Positions 12,948-25,772 are shown, counted from the stretch's first letter. The stretch is DNA of 64,000 bases from Trogon surrucura (GCA_020746105.1 CM036617.1:146587578-146651577), one strand, 5' to 3'. Notes: a model not told the origin generated them from the letters alone. A program made the numbers and translations.

Positions 12948-14774
12948 AGAAAAAAAAAATTGGCTTCCAAAACAAAAGTGATACCATGAAAGGAACCACT
13001 GTGTGTAAGAACAGGAAAACTCAGAAAATGGTATATTAAAGAAGAGAAAGAAAGTTCAAACTCCTGTTATGGCGTCACTGAGCTTATTCTTTGAAATGCA
13101 GCTGGAGCTGAACAGTGATGTTGAAGGGAATATTTGACATGTGATTGGTGAAAATTTCATATTTGAATAAGAAGAAAACTGGACTGAAATGTTTGCAGAT
13201 ATTTTTATTCTACTTGCTACCTGCTCTAGTTCTTCCTGTCAAAAAATACAAATAAAAATTTAATCAACACACTTTAAGTGAAAATAGGATTTCTCTTGAA
13301 ATTATGTAAGTCAGAAAATACAATGCAAATACTTTTAGAAGCTTTAGGTCTCAACAAGTTTTGCAGAGTAATCCAAGCATAAAGAAAATGATCTTATTTT
13401 AAATATTTTGAAACTTTGATTTTTTTAGTATTGCAATATATTTTTCAGCACATTTGAAATGTTTCAAAAGATGAAAGCATCTCGTTTTTAAATCATTCAC
13501 ATTCTTGTGCCAACCTCTTTTTTTTTTCAAGACTTAAAGGAAAGCCTGAGCTGAAGCTGGCCAGCTATTTAATAAAACATGTTATGAAGGTACAGACAAA
13601 AAAGAAAAATTTCAAAGTGTTTTGATATACATTATTTTGAGAATATGAGGACAGCAGAAGAATTGTCAGTGTAAGCACAGACTGTAAATGTCTCTGCACC
13701 CACTTTCAACACCTTTCTCTTGATGTATTGGTGTGAAGTGGTCTCAGTATGGATTAAAATCAGGCCAAAAATATGTATTTGCCAGCCTTAACTTAATTGT
13801 GCTGCCTTCAGATGCTTGTGATTAACTCCTAGTACTATTAGGCAAATAATATAGAAATGTACTTTAAGCGAAAAGTTGAAACAAGTCACTTAGAGAAACA
13901 TTTTCTACCTGCTGCACTGAAGTTACACCCAAATCTCTCATTAATGTTAATGCGGGTTGTGCAGCTAACTCTTCACACGGTGCCCTGTAAATCTGCTTTT
14001 AAGGCTCCAGAAAAGATAAAGGATGCCTCACTTTTATAGGACTCTTGCCAAATTTAGAGCACTGAAGCAGAGCGAGGGTAATCACGCTTCATGTTTCAGA
14101 GTAGACGAAAATTGCCTCATGGCCTGGAGATGAGGCTTTTTCTCCTCAGGTATCGCACATTTGGGCTGCAACATTATGGGTTTCTTTCTCTGAAGTGCTA
14201 AGTACTAGAGCACTGGTACTTGAAAACCACCACGGGGAGTTCACGGACAAAGGGGAAAGCCATGTCTTCTAAATATTTGAAAACTGATTTTTGTTGGTTT
14301 GGGTGGAGAAATAACCTAGCCGGTCTTTCTCTAATGAGTCACCCAGCATCTGCCTCATTTACGGCAGGTGGCTGCTGAGGGTCGTGTGCCAGCTTAGTCC
14401 TAACCCATCTACAAAACTGCAAAAATATTTTTAAATAATATTTCATTGTTCTTCTCCCAGCCAAGAAAAAAAGATATAGGTGGGCAGGACCCTCCTTTCT
14501 CTTGCAAACCACAGAAAAGATTTCAGGTGGGTGCAGTGTGGGGGTAAGTGAACACTGACAGCTGCATCACTGTTGGAAGCTTTTCCTAAATGAAGATGCT
14601 GCAATATGGAAACTATTTCTGGTTAAACTTTTCCCCATTATGTAATCAAATCAGTACTCAAGTTACTAGTAGCTGCAAAGAGATCAGATACCTGTTTTCA
14701 CAGAGGGTCTTTACATTTACATAAGAGAGAAGGAAAATCCAGTAATGAGGTGTTAATGTGCAGTTGGAAACTGC
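12948..14774. other. unique noncoding stretch
   Basis: AT-rich unique sequence. No recognisable gene, exon or old repeat was found. Confidence 0.45.
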
Positions 14775-15036
14775 TTGGATTTAACAAACGTATGGATTTT
14801 GAGATGCACAGGAGGTTCTGTCTGAACATCAGGAAACTCTTTTTTCCTGTGTGGATGACTGAGCACAGGAGCACTTTGTCCAGAGAGGTCATGGAATCTC
14901 CTGCCTTAGACATATTCAAAAGCTATACTGACACAGTCCTGGGCAACCGGATTTTGGTGGCCCTGCTTGAGCAGGGGGATTGGACCGGACAACCTCTGGA
15001 GGTCCATTCCAACCCCACTTCTGTGATTCTATATGT
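14775..15036 (+). mobile_element. CR1 LINE 3' end, 5'-truncated
   Basis: The order of words is diagnostic for the CR1 3' region: ATGCACAGGAGGTTCTG, CTGAACATCAGGAAACTC, CCAGAGAGGTCATGGA, TGGCCCTGCTTGAGCAGG and finally a single degraded copy of the 8-base tail (CTGTGATTCTATATG). Only the 3' untranslated part is present, as usual for 5'-truncated CR1 insertions. The words belong to a subfamily different from the elements at 25.8 and 59.7 kb. The left boundary is approximate. The 103-codon open frame across it has no coding meaning. Confidence 0.88.
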
Positions 15037-15624
15037 CACAGCACTGCTTAGAAATAGTTAGTGACACTGTACTAGCTTTTGACTAGCACATCTGCACGTA
15101 GAGTAGGCTTTAGTGATTTGGTCTTCACTATTTACCATTTTGATTATCTTTTGCTTTGACTTTGCTGTAGAAATCCATGTTTAAAATAGCTGGAATGTTG
15201 GAACATCAATGTGAAGTTCCCAGTTTATGGGAGAGAACTTCTGGCTTCTCTGGTTTTATTTGTATTGCTCCCTCATTGAACTTCATGTCCCCAGACCTTG
15301 TGAGTTTATGTTCAATCTCACAGTTTTCTCAAACTAATTTTAAAAAAGAAAAACATAAAGGAAAAAAAAAAATATGCCATCTTCAGTTAACTTTGAAGTA
15401 TAATCTGTTGCTTTCTCAGAAGGGGCAAATAACTGCTTCTTGCTCTAATGCAACAAAGATGCTTATTCATAGCTTCTATTACAATGACAAAGAAGTAGAT
15501 GAGGAGAGGTAAGGCTGCGGATGCAGACATCCTTTGTTATTTGCAAGCACATTTCCTCAATTTTCAGGAACTCACACTGCATTATTAACTAGCACAAATT
15601 TAGAAAAGCCACAGCTATAACAGA
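15037..15624. other. unique noncoding stretch
   Basis: Nothing recognisable apart from short A runs and an open frame of 111 codons (15,177-15,512) starting at a chance ATG. The frame is lysine/asparagine-rich in its second half because of A runs. Confidence 0.45.
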
Positions 15625-15740
15625 TAATACTTTGTACTTAGAGCCTTTCATCTAAGACTATCAAAACACTTCAGAAAGGCAGGCTTTGTTACTACCAGAA
15701 CACACATGGGGAAACTGAGGCACACAATTTATTTGGCTTG
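15625..15740 (-). mobile_element. ancient L3/CR1- or MIR-like repeat remnant
   Basis: ACTTAGAGCCTTTCATCTAA, then CAAAACACTTCAGAAAG, then CATGGGGAAACTGAGGCAC, is the antisense order of a widespread ancient amniote repeat (GAGCCTTTCATC, CAAAGCACTTTACA, GGGGAAACTGAGGCAC). Several mismatches per word show great age. Whether it belongs to L3 or a MIR-type SINE cannot be settled by eye. Confidence 0.5.
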
Positions 15741-16639
15741 ATGTTGAGTGTAACAGAAACTCAGCCATAGATTGGAAGAAAACAGTTTTTTGATTTCCAG
15801 TCTAGTTAGCTTATCTTCATGGCATAACTGTATATACATACTGACACTAATATGCAGATTTAGGGGTTGCTGAATGTCTTACACAGTACATAATGAACAG
15901 GAAATTACCTGTTGAATTACAAACAGTGGATACAATAATAAATGATAGTTGATTGTGTGTAATAGATTTGATCATTTATTGCTACAGGATATCACTAATA
16001 AAAATCAATTTAGAAATCTAATCAACTTCATAATCTTACAAAGCAAAATATATTAACTTTTATCTTCTTTTTAAATGGTCTATTATTACCTGAATGCAGG
16101 ACACACATAACACACAAACCATTCTTTTCTGTTTAGAAGATTTCCTTGTATTTCAGGTAGGCACATGATTATTGAATCATACTAAACAGAATGAATTTTC
16201 AATTATTTTTCAGGATAAAAGAAAACGCTGAAATAAGAAAAAGGAGAGGTGGAGGGGAGAAGTAAGAAAAGAAGCAAGAATCACCAATAAGTAAATAAAA
16301 ACAATTGAGAAACAATGTGATATGTAATATTTCACTGTCGTCCAAAGACTTGCTTTTGCTACAAATCCAGCAGCTGGAATTCATTTTTACTTCACTCCTT
16401 TAAATATTTTGGGTCAAAATTATACTTACCCGAGCACACCCTTACACAGTGAGGATGTTAGAAACCCATCTTTTTGTAAATGAGAAAGCAGGTCTACAAA
16501 CTCTGCACATTCTTCAGGTATCTATAGTTGGCTATCAAAAGTGGTCAGCTGAGTCATAAATTTGGGTCAAATGAGCAGCTGAGTTCCTACCACTGCAGCG
16601 GTAGACATTTGTTGGTTAAATTCAGTATTATCAGTCTCC
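15741..16639. other. unique noncoding stretch
   Basis: AT-rich unique DNA with no recognised feature. Confidence 0.45.
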
Positions 16640-16681
16640 TCTTTTTTTTTTTCTCCATTTTTTCTCTTTTTTTTTTTTTTT
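16640..16681. repeat. interrupted poly(T)/CT-rich tract
   Basis: Three long T runs separated by CTCCA and CTC. Simple pyrimidine tract. No good AG follows closely, so it is not called as a splice acceptor. Confidence 0.8.
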
Positions 16682-16729
16682 AAATATCATGTCTGGCAGC
16701 TTTTGTAACAGAGTTTTTCAAACATGACT

Positions 16730-17190
16730 TCAAATGAGCTGTAATTTATAGCTAATATCTCTAACAAATTGGTGTGAATTCACGCGAAGAGCTGCCATTT
16801 TATGTTGAACATCTCTGGTTGTCTACAAACACTTGGAAATGAATTTAAGGCAGACCTGTGAATCAGATAGCAGCTAATAGTGTAGACCTGCCCTATATTG
16901 GCTTGAGTCACCTGATTAAGTAGCTTTATATTTTAGAGTGTTTCAAGTGAAAAATGTGCTGGTTACAAAATTTGGACAGTTTTCCCATTTATGATAGAAA
17001 TCCTATTAAAATTAATCAGCCTTTCAATTTAAAACAGCCTGATAAAAATTTAAATCATGAAAATGCTATGCTACATTTAAACTATCGTTCAGTTAGCTCA
17101 TTAATGAGATCAAAAGTTACCACTTTTTGTGACACTTGATCATTTGAAAGCATGTCAAGAACTTAAATCAAAGACCTTTCAGATGCAGTA
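16730..17190. promoter_or_regulatory. candidate noncoding enhancer-like block
   Basis: A non-repetitive AT-rich block with homeodomain and TCF/LEF-like words. These include the perfect 12-base palindrome CTCATTAATGAG at 17,097-17,108, GATCAAAAG at about 17,108, ATCAAAGACC at about 17,167 and ATTAATCAG at about 17,010. These are visible facts; enhancer function is only inferred from motif texture. Exon evidence is absent, because stops occur in all frames. Confidence 0.22.
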
Positions 17191-20100
17191 CATTTCTATG
17201 GAAATAGTCATATCTGAGCCAAAGTTAATATCTTTTCTCTCAAACCAGTGCATTTGTCCAAAAAATAAAATACTGAATGGAACAGGAACTAATTCTTCAC
17301 ACAAAAGCCGCAAGCGCTCAACACAACGAATATGTGGCCTGAAAGTTATACACAGTTTAACACAAGCACATCTGGAGCACAATTCCTAATCAGGTCTGGT
17401 TTTATAAATATTCAAGTGCTCTTTCTCCCACATAACATATTTACTATGACTATCACAATACTCGTGTGTAGTGGCCATCATTATAGGGGTATTAGGTGAG
17501 CTCACTATTTATGAGGAGCAATCTGAGGTGACTAATAAAAGTCTTCCTAATCAAGTGGTGATAATAACTTTATGCTTTATTGTCAGATACCTTATTTCTG
17601 TTATCAGTCTTCTATTTTGTCATATCTCTGTGAAACTCTCACCCTCTTCTCTATTTAAAATGCAATCACTACTATGGAAAAATTTCTACTCCACTTTGGA
17701 AAGTTCTTTATTGATTCGTTAAGTGGCTGTTGAAATGTGTTTATTAAATGTGTATGGGTGCCAGACTTTGATCCAGATGAATATCAGCGTTGCACTGGTG
17801 TGAATGCTTTTTCATGAAAATATAAACCAGAGATTTAATCTTTTGGTTGGGGACGCTGGTTTGCAGGTTATTCTTCTGCCAATGAAGTACCACTTTGTCT
17901 GAGACCAGTGTACATAATTTCACTTGGGTTTGGTATTCATGAGGCAGAAGTAGGTTTCCTGGCAGCCAGGGTCCTACAGGCTTGAACAATGCTGATCAAG
18001 TGGTATGGTTTGCTTGGGTGAGCTGTCAGTCTGCCCCCCTTCTTCACTCTGCATGAGTAACAAGAGACAGAAGAGCCCCAAAAAGCGGGAAATGGGAACT
18101 CATGTGAAAAGCGAGGGGCCAGGAAATCCTGGGGAGACATCGACGCCACAGCAGGGAGGAAGCAGGACCACTCGGGGACATGCTGACCAGGGAGGGCAGC
18201 TCCCTTGCATTAGGTAGGCTGAGCATCTGATTACCACCTGCAAGAAAGCCTGGGGTTTGTCTCCATTGCTTTGGTCATGATGTGGGGATGGAGCACCTTC
18301 CTGAGGTCCACTGTCAGTAGGACCTGCAAGCAAAGTTGTAAGGAAAGAACAACTTGTGTGGCTCCATAAGCCAGAAGAGCTCATTGCTGGACTGCTAGGG
18401 TAAAAAGAGGGAGGTGTGAAAGCATACAGCATGGCCCAATGTCTGGGTTTTTCAATCTGTAGATAAATCTTAACTGTTTTCTGTCATAAGTATGCAGTGA
18501 AGTGTTATTCATTGTCTGCAGAGCACCCTGGGATTCTTCGAAGTAATGCAAAATACCATTTCTGGGAAGAATCACAGAGCACTTGACTAAAAACAACACA
18601 TATGAAGGCACAGTTCACATCCTAAAAAAACCCAACCCAACAAACTACAAAATATGCCATAATTTTGATGAGAACTCACTAAAATATACATTTGCCTCGG
18701 TTTCCCTCTGGATCACCTTATGAAAAACAAACTTTGCAGCTGATTCCTAACATGCAGGCGCGTACCAGAGCCATGTTGTTGAGTAGGTTTGTTTATCTTG
18801 GGTTCAGTTGATTTGTTGCAGAAATATGCTAGACCCTTAATCCCAGTAGGAAACTGAAACTGTGAGAAAGACAAAGTCTGACTGACCCCCTACAAGAACA
18901 AGCAGCAAATCCTGCTGTGAAACAGCAGTAGCAAAAACAGAGGGTATTACCAGAGAGTTTTGTCTTGGAGGATGACAACTGTTTAAAAAATGCAATGACT
19001 GAAGGAGTAATTCTTCTACACCCTCCCACTTTGTCTGTATTAAGCATGTAACAAATGGTGAATTGAAATCTATACTGGTAATAGTGTCAATGAGGGATCA
19101 GGATTATACATGATACTTCCTCAATTTGTTATGCCTCATTAGCATTGTGGCTTATTGCAGAGAACAACACAGTTCCCAGGCATTCCCTCATGGCCTGTCC
19201 TGATGGATAATGGAAATAAAGAAAGGCAAGGCACGGGTGACACACTGCTCTCACGACATTTATCAGGGGCATAGTTAGCCGGGTTAGGTATGCTTCACGT
19301 TCTCTGTCAGAGTCACATATTGATCTGAATTAATAGTTGTGCGCACTTGGTACTTTTCCAAGGAGCACCCCATGTGGAAGGAGCCACAGTGCTAATGAAT
19401 ACACAAGTTTATTCTCTGAAAAAATATTTACAGTGCGGTGAGAAAAAGCAACAAACATGGTTCTTTGCATCAGACTTGCAAACTCTCCTCGGTTTAAGCT
19501 GTTCCTGCTGACCTGGTTTCACTGGAGGCAAAATTCTGCCAGCATGCAAATTAAATGGATATATTTGTCTTATCGGAGCATAGGAATGGCTAAACGATCA
19601 TTTTAAGAGACAAGGGTTTTTTCACAGTTCTTGTGGGATCCCAATTTCATTTCTGTAGCATGTCTTTGTTACACCTTGACACAAGATAAAAAACAGCCTC
19701 AGTACACACATTTTCACTTTGGAAACCCTGAATTCAAGTGAAATGACAAGTTTAGAAAGAAGTCAGGGACCAAAGTCCTTCATCAGACAGCACGATGCTG
19801 AAAACCAACTCAAAGTACGTTCACACCATTAATTAGGACCAGGCTTCTGTCCAGATGAGAACCTGAATTTTCTGACCACCCAGGCTGCTCTGATTGCCTC
19901 CCAAGGGACTCTCTCTGCTTGGAAACCCAATGGGACGTGGCCTGGCCTTCCCAGGAGAACACCAGCAGCACAACAGGGAAACTCTTGAGACCAATATCTT
20001 GCACTTGTCTGTCTCTTTCTGCTCCCCAGCTGAGATGAATGCCCAACTGCAGGAGCATTTCCCCTCCTCTCCTCAGCTCTGCTTTGCTCTGCTCCAGCCC

Positions 20101-21604
20101 AAAGTCAAACAGCATCGTGGAAACTCTGGTAGGAAGAAAGTCGCTCCAACTGCTGGGGCCAGTCAGCAGAAAGCTGTAAAGTCATCTTGCATCCTATCTG
20201 CTTCTTAGATAAGAAGTTTGCTCGATTGCATCTGAAGGTCATCCTAATTGCATCTTAGTTGCAAGGGCTGAGATCTTCACTTAGGGCTGAGCCAAACATG
20301 CAGGTGATAGGTGAAGGTCTTAAGAACTGCTGAAAATAAGTTGGAGGGGGGCTGGATTTCTTTTGATATTAGTTACACCAGTAGATGCATAATTTTAGGC
20401 CTCTGATTTTTAAAACGTTAGCCAAAATGACTGTCATAGGCAAAATAGCAAGCTAGGACAAGATTTCATATTCAAGTGCAACACTTTTAATGCCAGACCC
20501 AATTAGTTGCGAGTCAAGTCATTCTCAGAAAATGTATTTCCCTTCCTAACTTATGTTGTGGTGTATATTAATTTAATAGCAAGATACAAATCAAAAGATT
20601 GAGGTTAGGAGAAAGGAAATTTTAGCTGCATTCTCAAGGTTTTTGGGAGAACCAGAACTTGAAGCTAGTAAGTGTTAAAATGAGTCAGAGGGAATAAAAG
20701 ACCTAAAAGAACATTCATAATTAATGCTAGTTACCAGTAGACATCTTGTAAGAGAAAAAAAGTGGTAAGCAGATTTTGCCTTTATCTGTCAAGAAGGCAA
20801 GGAGCAACATTGGCGCGAAATCCACTCTGGATCAGTGGAAACCAACCAAAAAGAAGAAATCTCCATTCATCGGCATGAAACCTGTAAGGAAAAGAATGGA
20901 AACGAATTGAATGTATATGACCAGTGGATACACAAAGAATCTGCGCTCAGGATGGCTGCATGATATATAGAAACCTCTTTTTTGTCTAGGGTCTCAATAC
21001 TCAGAATTTCACTTCCACTTTTTGTAACAACCAAGAAAATTATGGTGTGTCCCTCTGATCTCAGTGAGATTTTAGCCAAAGATCTGATTTGATGCTACAA
21101 ATATCAGCGCTATGACCTGTTTCATCCCTTGCATGAGAAGATATAATGAATACTGGGGAAAGCTGCACATTTTGTTAAGAACTGGGCTTCACTCCAGTGA
21201 AGCAAAAGGTTGGCATTTGGGAAACACCATCCCAGAAGAAGGGCTAGGCCTAGAAGCTTAGTTAAAGTCATGCATGTATTTAATGTCCACCTGCCCAAGA
21301 GCTGAGCTGACCCTTATGTAGATGCACAGTCATAGCTCTACAGAGCTGCTGAAGGGTGGTGCTTCATTTCAGTAACTTCCACGGGTGAAGCTCGAGTAGT
21401 GGGAGAAGCTCGAAGAGTAACAAACCCACCTATCCCATCATACGTGATTTTTGCTGAGGCACCAAATGCTTGAGGTACTTTTAGCAGTTAAGCTGATTAC
21501 TCGCACAAGGTTTATAGTCAATTGTGCCCTCAACCCTGAATAGATGGGGGGGTATTATTATTTCTGGAGGTAATATATCTGCAGTCTTCCCTTCAAGACA
21601 CCTC
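17191..21604. other. unique noncoding stretch with one weak exon candidate
   Basis: No transposon recognised with confidence. A splice-bounded open segment at 20,030-20,128 is described in the findings. A second coding-looking patch at about 18,050-18,215, rich in K, R, P and G codons, ends at a GTAGGC word but has no good acceptor. Everything else appears to be ordinary noncoding sequence. Confidence 0.35.
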
Positions 21605-21642
21605 CGAGCAACGTCTGAATGTTCGAGCAACGTCTGAATGTT
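21605..21642 (+). repeat. perfect 19-base tandem duplication
   Basis: The word CGAGCAACGTCTGAATGTT occurs twice head-to-tail with no mismatch (21,605-21,623 and 21,624-21,642). A perfect copy containing two CpGs in an otherwise CpG-poor area suggests a recent duplication. An assembly artefact is less likely at this length. Confidence 0.9.
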
Positions 21643-22439
21643 GGTGACAGTACACTGCAGTTTCTTGGCACTGATGGTACGTGATGAGTTGGTCTGTCAA
21701 CAGCTGGGCTGTTCTTATATAATCCAAAATGCAAAGTTTCAAAAAGGGTAATTAAAAAACCCCATCAACTAAAATCAGAAAGTGTAGACATTGAGAAATA
21801 TTTATTGTGCTAGAATCATCATTCAAGGCCAGTTATAAAAGTAGCAAGAATAGCATTAAATGTATATCTATATATCTTTTTAACCTTTACACAGACAGCA
21901 GGAGCACTGCAAGCTAAATTTGCATTTCATAGTGAGAAACAAAACCATCCCACAAAGATATGATAAATCATCAGAGGAACAACGAGATGCCCTGACACAT
22001 GCATATGTTTTTCTAAAATCACACAGAATAAAGATAAGAGACACACAACCCAATCTCCATCTCAAAGGTTTATTAACTATAACCAAGCCTGACTACATCA
22101 AGAGCATTCTCACTGAAATTTGAAATATGAATTTGTTTCTACCACTTATTCCCCATTCCTTTTTTATTATTATTTTTTGGACAATTAACTGACCTAGTTT
22201 TCAAGTCACAAGAATTCTTAAGACAGTCTTTGTTATACAGGTGCAATGGCAATGCAGATTTACTTCCAGTGGTATTTTGGTTACAGGGAGGCTGTCGTTC
22301 CTGCAAAGTGTGTCATGCAAGAGGATTATTTATTCTGGTTCAATTTTTTTTTTTACTTTTGTGAATATATATCAGATAAAAGTTTGTACAATTAATTTTT
22401 TTAAGCCAAACCAAATGAAAAATCTTTATACAAATAGTA
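21643..22439. other. unique noncoding stretch
   Basis: AT-rich unique sequence with no recognised gene or repeat. Confidence 0.45.
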
Positions 22440-22592
22440 TTTTGGCAGAAGAAGCAATTTCTACAAAAGAAACATACATTGAAAAATTTCCATATGAAAA
22501 TTTCAATTCAAATTTTAAGAGTCTATTTTTTCCAATAGAAAGCCAAACCAAAACATTTCAGTTTGTCTTTGTTTGACCCAAATTAGAGTATT
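22440..22592. repeat. possible decayed DNA-transposon fragment
   Basis: Repeated GAAAAATTTC/GAAAATTTC words are followed by CCAAAACATTTCAGTTTG and TTTGACCCAAATT. I associate this combination with old nonautonomous hAT-like elements in sauropsid genomes, but this is recalled texture and not a match that could be verified. No terminal inverted repeats or target duplications were found. Confidence 0.18.
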
Positions 22593-22603
22593 GGGGGGGG
22601 GGG
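22593..22603 (+). repeat. poly(G) run, G11, followed by GAGGAGGGG
   Basis: Eleven G residues followed by two further G tracts. The three closely spaced G tracts could fold as a G-quadruplex, though the position has no promoter-like context. Confidence 0.7.
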
Positions 22604-25479
22604 AGGAGGGGAAAACCAAGCCAGATTGTTTTAAATCATCTGACTTGGCATGAAACTGCATTTCCTACCCATATATTTACTTTGCCAATCATAGTTTCAT
22701 TCCCCCATTTCTTTTGGGCCAGCCTTCCTAGAAGACCACATATCCTATGAAGTAATAAATGGATTTCACTGACACATGGCTTGTCTACAAGATAATTAAT
22801 TCTCAGTAAGCAAGGATATGAATTTACAGTGTACTAGCTATGCTGCATTGAACCTCCATATGGACATCCTAATTGCATTGTGGCTTACTCTATCTAAAGC
22901 ACATTAAGAATATAACTACACAGACTTGTCACTGGGAAGAAAGCGAGGGTAAGGGTTTACTACTCCCCTATGGCATTAGCTGCTATGCTTGAATTGTCTT
23001 GGTGAGCTCTCCTTTCTTGTGCTGATGTGAGAGAGCACCAAGTGTCCAAGCTGGACTTATTGCAGACTGTCTGACACGCCACAAATCCACTGACTCGCTC
23101 TTCCTTCACCGGCCTCTTCACTGAAGTGCTGATCTTGAGTGATGCACCACACTCTAATTCTTCAGATAGCTCACTTGCTCTGCGTGCTTTGAATTCCCTC
23201 CTGTGTGGTAACATATGGAAGAGAGACATCTATACAGCAGCCCTTGTCAAGATGCAGTTCTGCATGCACTCACTGCCCAGTATTTTTGTTTTATCATCAT
23301 GTACCGCGTGAGGGCCGTGTTCACCACTAATGCCGTTATTCCTTACTGTGGTTTGATCCTGGGTGTAACGTTAATGCCAAAACCATTTTGAGCAAACCTC
23401 AGAAGAGAACTGGGTAGGTAGTTCAGCCTGGATACCCTGTATTGACTGACACTATTCCAGACTTAACAGCTGCCCCTCTTTCCAGCTGTATTAATGCAAG
23501 GAGATGGTAATTGCCAGCAGGCTTGGTTTGAGGCATGCACCCATCAAGCTCAGGGCTTTCTCCACTGCAAGCACAGCTGTAGAAGCTCAGGTGCCCAGTG
23601 CTGGGTTGTGTGCCAGCACTCCTTTTCCCCCAACAGCTGGTGTTTGGCTGTGGGAGTGGTTTGTGCTCTGAAACCACCTTACCTCCACCATTCTTTTGAG
23701 GAGGGGGTAGAAGGCCATCCCACGGGTGAATCCAGCTCATCTGTACAGGTCAGACCATTTGCAGTTATTACTGAATTGTTTCAGCTTTTCATGTCTGCTG
23801 TATCAACTGGAAATCTCACAGGAGGATTTCTTGTGAGACTTCCACAAGTGCTGGTTTCCAGCCAGGGCTAAACTATCCTGCAGCAAACTTTATTGCCACT
23901 GAAGCCTAGAGCTGCTACAACCAGAGTTCAGAGGTATTAAAAAGCCTCTCCCCTTGCTGCTTTTGAAACAAATGTCGTGAGCCGAGGAACACCAAGCTCC
24001 CAAAGGTCTGTGTCCACTCCCCTGTGTTCCTCCCCTGCAAAACCTGGAGTTTCTCCTCATCTCCAGGAACTGCTCCCTAATATGTAAACACCTCTAGACC
24101 GCCTGCAAGCCTCTGTGCCACAAGAATCTCATTGCTCTCCCCTACTCCAAGCATGTTTTCCTTTCTTGTGCCAGGGCACGTGTAATGTCCACAGCTACCT
24201 CCTGGTCTCCTCCCTCTCTGCTTTTCCCTGTCGCTCAAAGGACGGTCGGTGTTAGATCAAGTTTGAAACTCGCGGTGCCTGCATGTGTGTTGCCCCATGT
24301 CTCACTCACCATGCCGTGCTAGCATGGAAAAGAGAAGTGTTTGCTGTATCTGGCAGTCAGCGATGGCTCCTTTACCCCAGTGCTGATTTTCACCATCTCA
24401 CGATCTTTAAGACTTTTGACAGATTAGGCTGACAGTAGGTAACATGTTCAAAACTTATTGGGGAAAGACGTGGGGGTAGTGACAGACAAACAGCTGAACA
24501 GATTCACATATGGGACAATGTGATAAGCCCCATTTTCTTAGAAAATCAGACCAAAAGTTCCCAAGGCTTTTGTTCGTTCCATGTGAGTTTCTTCATACGC
24601 GCTAGGGACTTTCAGAAGTCTGTGCTTACATCCATGGTATTTGAATTTATAGCCAGGGATTGGTGTATATTACCCATGTAAGGAAAATGGACAAATACCA
24701 CATCAGAATGTATTTACAGTGAGAAGCCACCCTAAACATACAGTTAAATCCAAACAAATATGAATTTACTAGATGCTTTAAATCCAAAATTAGATCTGAA
24801 TTTTATACAAGTATACATGTGTGCGTGTCTGTGTGTACATATGTATATAGGTAAGATCTACTGACTGCCTGGCATTGCAAATAAAGATAAAAATAAAAAA
24901 TCTGCAGCCAAATTCTTCAGCATTAATTCGTCTCAGATTTAGACCACTTAAAATGGGCAGCACAATGCTGGAGAGACTCGTTCAGATGTAGTCATCTGAT
25001 ACAACATAGAAATACTATCAAATCTGAAGTTTTCTACTGTAAGTAGATCCTTTCAGTTGATTGGATTATAATGTTATGTTGTTTTATGGGAATAATCTAC
25101 ATAGTGAGTATTGCACTTAGAAGTTACGGTTTGAAGCAAGAGATTCTCAGTTAAATTAAAATGCTTTTTTTTTTCCTTGTAAAATTTGGCTCTTCAGTTT
25201 TTCAGCCTGAGGAGAAAAAAGGAGTCTCTAGGAATTAATTTCTAATGCACTTGAAGAAATTTCCGTTCATGATTCATTCATAGAGAAAGAAACAGTGAAA
25301 ACCTTTTTCCACATCAACTTGCAACTCCATTCATATTTATCAACCAGTTCTTAATCCATTTAATCCAGCCAGAGTGCCTGTGAAAAGGAGAGAGGTATGG
25401 TGTGAAATGTGACAGCCACCAGAGCAGCAGGAGGAATCTGTTATTTCATACCCATCCTTCCATGCCGCAGTAGTTTTGT
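22604..25479. other. unique noncoding stretch
   Basis: Ordinary sequence, slightly GC-richer around 23.4-24.3 kb, where open frames of 105 and 125 codons overlap on opposite strands. That overlap and the lack of domains argue against genes. No transposon recognised. Confidence 0.4.
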
Positions 25480-25645
25480 GGCTCCCCGCGCGAGGTGGGG
25501 CGGGCGCCTGCGTAGCAGCGGTTCCCAGGGAGCTCGTCTCTGTCGGCAGCCCCACGTCAGCGCTGATCCCTCCACCACTCCGTCACGAGTTTTCTGCACC
25601 AACTACCAAGGCAATGTCAGGCACGGGACCGGTGGAGGGTAGGTG
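25480..25645. promoter_or_regulatory. small CpG island, candidate promoter with possible first exon
   Basis: About fifteen CpGs fall in roughly 160 bases, far above the surrounding sequence. Visible sites are a GC box GGGGCGGGCG (25,497-25,506), CGCCTGCG, and CCACGTCA (25,552-25,559), which matches the ATF6/XBP1-type stress-response word. On the plus strand an ATG at 25,614 with G at -3 opens MSGTGPVE and runs into a splice-donor-like GTAGGT at 25,639. On the minus strand a frame is also open and a GTATGA donor-like word lies near 25,450, so transcription direction is undecided. It is too short for a typical housekeeping island and may be a minor or alternative promoter. Confidence 0.45.
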
Positions 25646-25772
25646 CTTGTAGGTGGGAAACATTTGCTTTCATTAATTTATTTTATTTACTCAATGTTGT
25701 TTCTTCCCCTACCTTTTGACTTTGAAGGTCTAAGGGACTGGCTTTGTTCCTGCGCTTGTCCCATGACCTTTA

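Noticed and set aside
17745-17945. Another ancient repeat (TTTGATCCAGATG ... GTTGCACTGGTGTG)
   Set aside because: Reminiscent of an old sauropsid repeat but too diverged to support as a feature.
18005-18432. Coding-looking basic and proline-rich patch
   Set aside because: Frames are open on both strands because of composition, and no acceptor site precedes the plus-strand version.
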